This document shows positions 1-5,177 of a stretch of DNA of 12,311 bases, piece by piece. The notes under the pieces are model-generated. The model made no database searches and was not told the DNA's origin. It saw nothing but the letters and a program-made list of their open reading frames with translations. Origin of the DNA: Opitutales bacterium (lineage in GTDB: Bacteria; Verrucomicrobiota; Verrucomicrobiia; Opitutales; Intestinicryptomonadaceae); assembly GCA_021641325.1 (NCBI GenBank), contig JAJXPD010000026.1, forward strand, positions 4,174-16,484, written 5' to 3'. How positions within the stretch are numbered: position 1 is the stretch's first letter; every line of letters begins with the position of its first letter. The translations under genes were made by a program, and so were the position numbers.

Positions 1-2
1 CC

Positions 3-104
3 GCAAAACAGCTTTCCGAATCCAAACGCCAGTCGAAACTGCTCCAAAAGATAGCCGACAACACCGAACACCAGTCGGGCAAATCGGAATTGTTGATGAA
101 GTAA
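3..104 (+). CDS. C-terminal end of a phage-like protein (partial)
   Basis: Only the last 33 codons and the TAA stop are in the window; the gene enters from the left edge, reading in the frame that starts at base 3. The peptide is polar and helical (AKQLSESKRQSKLLQKIADN, then a short Ser/Gly/Lys tail ending ELLMK). This is the kind of tail seen on phage tail or tape-measure proteins, but too little is present to assign a family. The other two plus-strand frames here give less protein-like readings, so this frame is preferred. It points the same way as the virion genes from 776 onward and was probably in the same operon before the SUFU gene came between them. Its stop lies only 8 bases from the stop of the convergent SUFU gene. 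Confidence 0.55.
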   Translation, partial: AKQLSESKRQSKLLQKIADNTEHQSGKSELLMK

Positions 105-112
105 TTTAAGTT

Positions 113-739
113 TTAAAGCGTTGTAAACGGCTTCGACGAAATAACTTCGTCGTTATGCGTGTAGAATTGCTCCATTAGCCAGTATATGCCGTTTGTTTTG
201 CGCCTTAGTTTCCCCGAAAGCTGTTCACGCGTTATCGGCATAACCTGAAAAATAGATATGAATTTGTGCTTTGAAATGTAGCACTTTACTACGCTCGGAG
301 ACTTGAAAACTTCGGGCAACAGGAGAACTGTTCCGCAACACTTTCCCTTTAACCGCATATCTATCGAGTCCGAAACGGTGAGGTTTTCTTTCGAGTTGAA
401 AGCGTATTGCGCCGTAGCCCAAAGCAGACTGTTTAAACTAAGCCAATCTTTTGAAGATTCCTTGATTTCCACTTCGGGCGAAACGAGCATCATGTATTCG
501 TTGCGCCTGTTTGCCTTTCGTCCCCAACCGATTTCACGTTCGGGCATAAGGTAGTCGCTCGCGCCTATCGTGCACAATTTCCAAAACGGCATTTTCTTTG
601 TCGGGCGGAAGACATAAGTGGTTATTGGCTTCAACCCTTCGGGTAATAGAGATTTCTTTAATTGCAGGCTGAACGTAGGCGTTTGCTGGAAAATACCCGT
701 GTAGTGGTCGTAAAGCTTTTGATGTTTTAAACTCTTCAT
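113..739 (-). CDS. SUFU (Suppressor of Fused) domain protein, probable immunity protein
   Basis: A 208-residue protein that matches the SUFU domain fold along its whole length. Seen in sequence: an N-terminal helix around KLYDHYTGIF (9-17), the strand motif TIGASDYLMP (57-66) that corresponds to the family's conserved 'T.G.S..pM' block, RRNEYMMLVSPE (78-89) matching the 'ELvi..P' strand, a helix containing W107, and the C-terminal PITREQL (168-174) matching the family's 'PIt..E' motif. Bacterial SUFU proteins are known mainly as immunity proteins that neutralise polymorphic toxins; acting in the cytoplasm here is inference. No signal peptide or membrane segment is present. The start ATG at 737-739 is the only good one before an in-frame stop at 758-760, and it has no clear Shine-Dalgarno. 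An overlapping frame begins with a natural-looking peptide (MIAIFTNSDEEF) and could be fused to this one by removing one A from an AAAA run, so the true N-terminus is uncertain. The gene runs against its phage-like neighbours, looks AT-richer than them, and no toxin gene is visible, which suggests a cargo gene. Confidence 0.75.
   Translation of the reverse strand: MKSLKHQKLYDHYTGIFQQTPTFSLQLKKSLLPEGLKPITTYVFRPTKKMPFWKLCTIGASDYLMPEREIGWGRKANRRNEYMMLVSPEVEIKESSKDWLSLNSLLWATAQYAFNSKENLTVSDSIDMRLKGKCCGTVLLLPEVFKSPSVVKCYISKHKFISIFQVMPITREQLSGKLRRKTNGIYWLMEQFYTHNDEVISSKPFTTL
131..156. other. Small overlapping inverted repeats at the 3' end of the SUFU gene
   Basis: CGACGAA (134-140) pairs with TTCGTCG (146-152) around a 5-base loop, and ATAAC (141-145) with GTTAT (152-156) forms an overlapping alternative palindrome. 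This lies inside the last codons of the SUFU gene and 30 bases past the stop of the convergent upstream gene. As the two stops are only 8 bases apart, this hairpin may help end plus-strand transcription, but no T tract follows it. Confidence 0.3.
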
Positions 740-775
740 CTGAATTTGTAAATATAGCTATCATTTCCCGATTTT

Positions 776-1486
776 TTGACAAGCCGAATTCTTTACATGC
801 GGGTAAGATTGCATGACGGCGAGGTGTGCTTTTTGCGGGATTCGGGCGAGCGGGTTGTCTCGGCGGATTCTGTCGCGACGTGCTCCGCCACTTGGTTTTG
901 CTATCCGTATTCGGCGGCGCTTGCGCATTGCCCGATTGTAAACAAGTCTCCGCATCCGATTTGGTCGGATTTGTATTGCAAGTCGGTAGGCATTAAGCGG
1001 CACGGCGAAGGCGCGATAATCACCGCCCAATACGAGGGTTCTGAATTCGTCTGGGATTCGGACAGGGACTCCTCCGAAAACACCGTCGAACTCTCTTGCA
1101 CAATGCGCGAGGAACCTATTGAAAGCCACCCCGATTTCGAGAAATGGGCGGGAAGCCCCGACAAGCCCAACTGCGGAATATTCGACGACGACGGCAAATT
1201 CGTCGGCTGGAATTCCAAAACTCAGGGTGGCAAAATAATGGCGGGTGTTAAAAGCTACCTCGTGCCGTCGTATTCGGCGGCGGTAGGCTACATTTCAAGG
1301 GGAATGCCGAGTCTCGGCGGAATAGGCTCAATCGGCGGCGGCAGCGGACTGCCCGCAGTCGGCGGAAACCGCCAGTGGATGTGCACGGGAATTTCCTACA
1401 ACAAGATGGCGGACGGCAAATACAAAGTGTCCATCACCTACCTTTTGAGCGGCCCGAACGGTTGGAATAGGTATGTTTACAAATAA
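776..1486 (+). CDS. Phage-like protein of unknown function (236 aa)
   Basis: I do not recognise a named family. The protein is soluble-looking, rich in Tyr, Trp and Gly, with no signal peptide or membrane helix. Features seen: RVRLHDGEV near the start (9-17), a Cys/aromatic/Pro segment (WFCYPYSAALAHCP, 40-53; PHPIWSDLYC, 59-68), an acidic middle, a Gly-rich flexible stretch (176-197), and a conserved-looking C-terminus with WMCTGISYN (201-209) and GPNGWNRYVYK (226-236). It lies directly ahead of the collagen-like fibre gene on the same strand, so a virion (tail or baseplate) role is a reasonable inference. The start is uncertain: TTG at 776 gives MTSRILYMRVRL, while the first ATG is at 797. 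Neither has a clear Shine-Dalgarno, and there are only 36 bases to the divergent SUFU start, so no obvious own promoter. The 5' end may have been altered when the SUFU gene was inserted. Confidence 0.65.
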   Translation: MTSRILYMRVRLHDGEVCFLRDSGERVVSADSVATCSATWFCYPYSAALAHCPIVNKSPHPIWSDLYCKSVGIKRHGEGAIITAQYEGSEFVWDSDRDSSENTVELSCTMREEPIESHPDFEKWAGSPDKPNCGIFDDDGKFVGWNSKTQGGKIMAGVKSYLVPSYSAAVGYISRGMPSLGGIGSIGGGSGLPAVGGNRQWMCTGISYNKMADGKYKVSITYLLSGPNGWNRYVYK

Positions 1487-1506
1487 TGCTTTAATCAAAA
1501 AGTAAA

Positions 1507-1532
1507 GGGCATTTTGCCGTTAGGCAAAGCCC
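1507..1532 (+). other. Hairpin in the leader of the collagen-like gene
   Basis: GGGC (1507-1510) plus TTTGCC (1513-1518) pair with GGCAAAGCCC (1523-1532), giving a 10-bp stem with a 2-base bulge and a GTTA tetraloop. It sits in the 68-base gap between the 236-residue gene and the fibre gene, ending 22 bases before the ATG. No T run follows, so it is more likely an mRNA processing or stability element than a terminator. The function is inference. Confidence 0.45.
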
Positions 1533-1554
1533 GCCACTTACGGAAGAATAAAAT

Positions 1555-3297
1555 ATGCTAAATGACATCGGGAACCAGAAACTGCCGAGATTCCGCGCGG
1601 GACTGCCGCTGTTGGAACAGGTAACGGCAGAGAGACTAAACGACATCTGCGCGATGATAGAGGCGTCGCGCCTGCAAAACGGCGTAGGATATACAATGAA
1701 CAGAAGCGCGGGCGGAACTACGCTTACGATTCTGGACACGTTGATAACGAAAAATTCCAAGGCGTGGCGAATCTCCTTCGGCGACGAATTTTCCGAAATG
1801 GAAAAGTCGATGCTCGCAGTCTACATTGCAAAAGACACCGAGGAATTGCCCGACATCAAGTTTCCAGATTCGGCGACAATCCGTTCAGCTATCGAAAACG
1901 CCTTCAAAACGTTCCAGAAAACGCCCCAAAGCGGCGATGTCATCTGGAACGAAACCGACGGACTGCGTTATCTGATTTTCTCCGAAAAGATTTTGAAAGA
2001 CTGCGGAGGCGCGGTCGAAAAGAATTTTTACTGCATAAAGTTTTCTGTAGGCGAAAAGGAAAACGCAAAAACTTTCTACGCGCTTTACGTCGGCGAACAC
2101 CCGCAACAGCCTGCGGGAAGAACGCCGAGCCAGCCCATTGCAGGCCCTGCGGGCAGAGATGGGAAAGACGGCAAGGACGGCGAAAAGGGAGAAAAAGGTG
2201 ATAAGGGCGATAAGGGGGACAAAGGAGACCGAGGCGAAAAAGGCGAAAAAGGAGAAACTGGGGATAAAATCGTCGAAAAGATTGTCGATAGCGGCGCGTA
2301 TGACGACACCGAAATCCGCAACCAACTTGCGAACCTAAAAACTCTTTGGGACGAGCACAACGCGCTAATCTCCGAACTCAACACTCTCACAAATGACGAA
2401 CTATACAGACGCCAGCAGCTCGAAAAACGCGTTGAAGAAATCGAGTCGCAAATAAAGGCGATTGTGGAATCTTTAAAAGCCCTTGCAGACAGTGATGAAA
2501 ACATAAAGGCGCAGATTTCGCAACTGTGGGCTGCTATCAACAATCTTCCCAAGGGCGAGAAAGGAGACCAAGGTCCGGTCGGTCCGCAAGGACCTCAGGG
2601 AATTCAGGGGGAGCGCGGGGAGAAAGGCGAAAAAGGCGATATAGGACCTATGGGACCGCAAGGTCCTGCGGGTAGCGGCGGAGGCACACAAGGCCCGCAG
2701 GGGCCGAAAGGCGACAAGGGAGACAAAGGGGATAAGGGCGATACGGGCGCACAAGGTCCGATGGGTCCTCAGGGGCCTCGCGGCGAAAAGGGAGATTCCG
2801 CTGATACTTCCGCATTAGCTTCGGCTGTCGCCTCTCTCGAATCGCGAATGGGCAACATCGAAGGCAGAATGTCCTCCGCAGAGTCGATTATGGCGAGCAT
2901 GCGCCAGAACGTCGACTATGTGAAGCGCACGATTGACTCCGCCGTAAACGTCGCCGTGATGGACGCAAACGGCAATCTCGCAACACTCAAAGTTTTGCAG
3001 CACATTGACGGCGGCAACATTATGACCGATATTTACTACTTCGATCCGTCCACGAATATGATGAGCAAAACGCAGGTGTTTTCGACGGGTTCAAGGCAGG
3101 TCGATACGGGCTGGAAGCCGACAAATATCCAGTTTGTTTTGCCCAACGGCGAAAGCGCGGAAATCACGATTCTTGCCGACCAAAACACGCTCAACAATCT
3201 GAGAGCCGCGTTCTATTCCGAACCCTGCGAAGTCTGCGACGGCGGAACTTCTACCGTAAAATACTTCCTCGTGAAGTCGGGGGAAGGCGGCGAATGA
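1555..3297 (+). CDS. Collagen-like phage tail fibre / adsorption protein
   Basis: A 580-residue modular fibre protein. Residues 1-190 form a globular head whose start ([20 protein letters not shown], 11-30) resembles the N-terminal segment of phage collagen-like and neck-appendage proteins and is probably the virion attachment domain. A first Gly-X-Y block rich in GEKGDKGD triplets spans 197-237. Residues 248-330 are heptad-like and Glu/Lys/Leu rich (coiled coil, [20 protein letters not shown] at 291-310). A second Gly-X-Y block spans 334-415 with one break near 374-379 (GSGGGTQ region), mixing GPQGPQG and GDKGDKG triplets. A second heptad region follows (419-465), then a beta-rich C-terminal head (about 466-580) ending with a CEVC pair (558-561). 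Such Gly-X-Y blocks form triple helices, so the protein is expected to be a trimeric fibre with a receptor-binding tip. ATG 1555 has GGAAG about 8 bases upstream. Its last codons overlap the next gene (ATGA). Confidence 0.88.
   Translation: MLNDIGNQKLPRFRAGLPLLEQVTAERLNDICAMIEASRLQNGVGYTMNRSAGGTTLTILDTLITKNSKAWRISFGDEFSEMEKSMLAVYIAKDTEELPDIKFPDSATIRSAIENAFKTFQKTPQSGDVIWNETDGLRYLIFSEKILKDCGGAVEKNFYCIKFSVGEKENAKTFYALYVGEHPQQPAGRTPSQPIAGPAGRDGKDGKDGEKGEKGDKGDKGDKGDRGEKGEKGETGDKIVEKIVDSGAYDDTEIRNQLANLKTLWDEHNALISELNTLTNDELYRRQQLEKRVEEIESQIKAIVESLKALADSDENIKAQISQLWAAINNLPKGEKGDQGPVGPQGPQGIQGERGEKGEKGDIGPMGPQGPAGSGGGTQGPQGPKGDKGDKGDKGDTGAQGPMGPQGPRGEKGDSADTSALASAVASLESRMGNIEGRMSSAESIMASMRQNVDYVKRTIDSAVNVAVMDANGNLATLKVLQHIDGGNIMTDIYYFDPSTNMMSKTQVFSTGSRQVDTGWKPTNIQFVLPNGESAEITILADQNTLNNLRAAFYSEPCEVCDGGTSTVKYFLVKSGEGGE
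2143..2265 (+). repeat. Gly-X-Y (collagen-like) repeat block 1
   Basis: About 41 codons of uninterrupted Gly-X-Y triplets (residues 197-237 of the fibre protein), dominated by charged GEK, GDK and GDR triplets. This composition stabilises a triple helix through Lys-Asp/Glu pairs and does not need hydroxyproline. The nearly identical codons make the DNA a purine-rich repeat prone to length change. Confidence 0.85.
2554..2799 (+). repeat. Gly-X-Y (collagen-like) repeat block 2
   Basis: About 82 codons (residues 334-415) of Gly-X-Y triplets with one short Gly/Ser break in the middle. The block alternates hydrophobic/Pro-Gln triplets ([18 protein letters not shown]) with charged GEKGDKGD runs. 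It is separated from block 1 by a coiled-coil segment that probably sets trimer register. Confidence 0.85.
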
Positions 3298-3632
3298 TTC
3301 GGCTTAAATCCAAATGCTCCGACGACTGTTCGCAATGCGAGCCGAGCGTTATAGCGAGCTATACCACGAACGGCGACAACCCGACGTGGGATTTGACGCC
3401 GTATCAGGGCGACGGCGTCGGCAAGCCCAACGCGCTTTGGCGTTTGTATGAGCTAAGCGGCGGTGTTGAATACAATCGCGGGCGCATCGACGAAAACGGC
3501 AAACTCATTGGGCTTCCGAACCAATTTAAATCCAACTACACCTACGACGGCTATATGGAGCTTCAACAGGGTTGCCCCGATGTTTGTTATGACGACATTT
3601 GGAGCGTCGGCATCAGATGGCCCGAAAGTTAA
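3294..3632 (+). CDS. Small Cys-containing phage-like protein, coupled to the fibre gene
   Basis: A 112-residue protein of no family I recognise. Its ATG overlaps the fibre stop codon (ATGA at 3294-3297), a classic translational-coupling arrangement, so it is made with the fibre and is likely a partner: a fibre-tip protein, chaperone or minor virion component. Visible features are a Cys cluster at the N-terminus (C8, C12, C15: KCSDDCSQC), a second pair near the C-terminus (GCPDVC, C94 and C98), and many Tyr, Trp and Gly residues in between ([17 protein letters not shown], 25-41), suggesting a compact beta fold, perhaps metal- or disulfide-stabilised. No signal peptide or membrane helix. The next gene starts 3 bases after its stop. 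Confidence 0.65.
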   Translation: MIRLKSKCSDDCSQCEPSVIASYTTNGDNPTWDLTPYQGDGVGKPNALWRLYELSGGVEYNRGRIDENGKLIGLPNQFKSNYTYDGYMELQQGCPDVCYDDIWSVGIRWPES

Positions 3633-3635
3633 TTT

Positions 3636-4583
3636 ATGTTTGAATTCGATAAAGGGATAAATTCGCATATGCCGTTTGTGGCGCGCGGTGCGCCGCCAGA
3701 CTTTGCTCCGAAGGCTTTTTGCTGTCTTAAAGTCGGCGGCAAATGGAAACTTCACCACTGTGAAAATGGCGAGTGGAAGCGCGTTTATACAGGGCTTCCC
3801 GAAGACGCTACGGAATGTTCGCCCACCGCCGAACTTGTGAACGGCAGATGGAGAATTTCGTTCATAGCGGGCGGGCACGAAAGCGACAGGCGTTTTTATC
3901 TCTACAAGATTGACGGAATCGACAACGTTCCCGAAAGGGTTGTCGCCGCAGATGTAGGCTTTGTTTTCAAGAACCGCATTGTCTACGGCGGGCGTTCTGG
4001 CGGACTTTACATTGTAAACGGCGAGCGTATGCAAAAACTGACTTTCCACGATGTCGAATATCTCTACCGCGTTTCATACAATCCCGACAACCCGAGCGAA
4101 TGGCTGATTTCGGGTCAGACGAAATCGGGTGGGATTTTTTCGCGTGTTTGCAATGTCTTTGCGGGAACGTTGCAAGACCTTTGCGTGAACGGAAAACCCG
4201 CCTACAAAGCGGCGTTGTTTAACGGTAGATGCTTTTACGCCGAGCGCGGCGAAAACGGCTTTGAAGACAGGCGCATTGCGGAGGCGACGGATTTTACCAG
4301 AACCGATTTGGAGTTTGAAAAATCGGCAATTTTGGAAACTTTGGATACTTTGCCTACAACATTTCAAATGGTGCAAAAGTTCACAAAAGCAACCTACACC
4401 TGGGCAAAATCGGGCTTCAAACTTGCCAACAAACCAGAATTAACAAGGAGAAAATCAATCTGCAAAACCTGCAACTTCTGGCATCCCACCGCCCGAATGG
4501 GACTCGGCAAATGCCTAAAATGCGGCTGCTCCTTAGCAAAACTTAAATTGGCTTCAGAAAAATGCCCCATAGGGAAGTGGTAA
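3636..4583 (+). CDS. Phage-like protein with a C-terminal six-cysteine zinc-ribbon-like tail
   Basis: A 315-residue protein in two parts. Residues about 20-240 are beta-rich, with repeated short strand-turn units such as GGKWKLHHCENGEWKRVY (34-51), NGRWRISFIAGG (69-80) and NRIVYGGRSGGLYIVNG (113-129). This looks like blades of a beta-propeller, as in sialidase-like or BNR virion proteins, but I cannot identify catalytic residues. Residues about 245-315 form a distinct domain: a basic helix followed by CKTC (276-279), CLKCGC (293-298) and CPIGKW (310-315). This six-Cys 'C..C ... C..CGC ... CP.gkW' pattern is one I associate with a small zinc-ribbon-like family found in phage structural regions. 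An ATG at 4368 (M245) lies just where the family's short versions usually begin, so the tail could also be made separately, although no Shine-Dalgarno is seen there. ATG 3636 follows the previous stop by 3 bases. It is the last gene of the module and is followed at once by a terminator. Confidence 0.7.
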   Translation: MFEFDKGINSHMPFVARGAPPDFAPKAFCCLKVGGKWKLHHCENGEWKRVYTGLPEDATECSPTAELVNGRWRISFIAGGHESDRRFYLYKIDGIDNVPERVVAADVGFVFKNRIVYGGRSGGLYIVNGERMQKLTFHDVEYLYRVSYNPDNPSEWLISGQTKSGGIFSRVCNVFAGTLQDLCVNGKPAYKAALFNGRCFYAERGENGFEDRRIAEATDFTRTDLEFEKSAILETLDTLPTTFQMVQKFTKATYTWAKSGFKLANKPELTRRKSICKTCNFWHPTARMGLGKCLKCGCSLAKLKLASEKCPIGKW

Positions 4584-4588
4584 AAGAA

Positions 4589-4618
4589 AAGAGCCTTTCG
4601 GGATTCCAAAAGGCTCTT
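4589..4618. terminator. Bidirectional intrinsic terminator at the end of the phage-like module
   Basis: AAGAGCCTTT (4589-4598) pairs perfectly with AAAGGCTCTT (4609-4618) around a 10-base loop. On the minus strand the stem is followed by CTTTTCTTTTA, a good T tract; on the plus strand by the weaker CTTCTTCG. It lies between the stop of the zinc-ribbon gene (4583) and the end of the convergent lipoprotein remnant (4645), so it can serve both. Confidence 0.8.
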
Positions 4619-4644
4619 CTTCGATTCGTTGTCTTAACATTCGA

Positions 4645-4999
4645 CTATTCGGTTTGAAGCAATTTTGTTTTGTCAGATATTACCGAATCTTGAAATGACT
4701 CATACTTTTGTATGTTGGAAATTACCTTGTCAATATCTACAAAATCATCGTCATTTCCCAACCAGTACTCCTTTTTCACAACGGCAACGGTCATATGGTT
4801 CGGGAGCGTGTTTGGTCTGCGAGTGTCCTATGCACAAAAGCTCGCCCGATTTGCCGTTGCCTTCGAAATATACATTCGCCTGAGCCGCCCCCGAAACCGT
4901 ATTGCCGAACTTCGCCGAAATTGTATCGCCGACGCTTTCCTCCGCCGAAAGGATACAGGCTGCAAGCAGCGCACCCGCGTATATTACAAATTTTACCAT
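4645..4999 (-). pseudogene. Small lipoprotein gene broken by a +1 base frameshift
   Basis: Read from ATG 4999, the first part gives a lipoprotein-like signal (MVKFVIYAGALLAAC; lipobox LAAC with the Cys at residue 15), then about 60 polar residues ending in a Cys-rich DRCRCEKG, and a stop at 4751-4753. A second frame, open from about 4820 down to a TAG at 4645-4647, continues with clearly protein-like sequence (EYWLGNDDDFVDIDKVISN, then a helical Lys/Gln/Asp tail). Deleting one A from the AAAAA run (T run 4772-4776 on the plus strand) joins the frames seamlessly into RCRCEK-EYWLGN, giving a lipoprotein of about 117 residues. I read this as a recent one-base insertion, a phase-variable tract, or an assembly error; family unknown. 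In-frame ATGs at 5008 and 5014 are alternative starts. GGGGGA just before 4999 is too close to be an ideal ribosome site. Confidence 0.55.
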
Positions 5000-5052
5000 T
5001 TCCCCCATAAACATATAAACCAATCGGCACAGCGTGATTGCCGTACCGAACG

Positions 5053-5070
5053 AACTGTTGAAAACTGTTG
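5053..5070. repeat. Direct repeat AACTGTTG x2, one helical turn apart
   Basis: AACTGTTG occurs at 5053-5060 and again at 5063-5070, a 10-base period. It sits in the divergent region upstream of both the lipoprotein remnant and the PEP-CTERM gene. Spacing of one DNA turn is typical for paired regulator half-sites, but with only two copies this could be chance. Confidence 0.3.
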
Positions 5071-5082
5071 GAATTTTTATGG

Positions 5083-5177
5083 TTGACTGCAAGCTTTTTT
5101 TACCGCAGAAAAGTTGTAAAAAGTTTTATAAACATAATCTTATATTCCAGTTATTGAAAACATAGAAAGTAGGTATC
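5083..5177 (+). promoter_or_regulatory. AT-rich upstream region of the PEP-CTERM gene, probable promoter
   Basis: A strongly AT-rich stretch precedes the PEP-CTERM gene, in contrast to the GC-richer coding regions around it. Candidate elements are TTGACT (5083-5088), TTGTAA (5114-5119), CATAAT (5133-5138) and TATATT (5141-5146), but no pair has the ideal 17-base spacing, so I do not name a -35/-10 pair. AGTAGG four bases before ATG 5178 is a near-consensus ribosome site. The minus-strand lipoprotein remnant starts on the other side, so divergent promoters are possible. Confidence 0.45.

Noticed and set aside
2085..2552. Minus-strand open frame rich in Ser-Pro-Phe-Leu opposite the collagen block
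   Set aside because: The repeat ([16 protein letters not shown]) is simply the reverse reading of the Gly-X-Y codons.
776..4583. Possible diversity-generating retroelement target or template repeats in the fibre region
   Set aside because: I saw no reverse transcriptase, no near-identical template/variable repeat pair and no C-type-lectin variable motif in these proteins.
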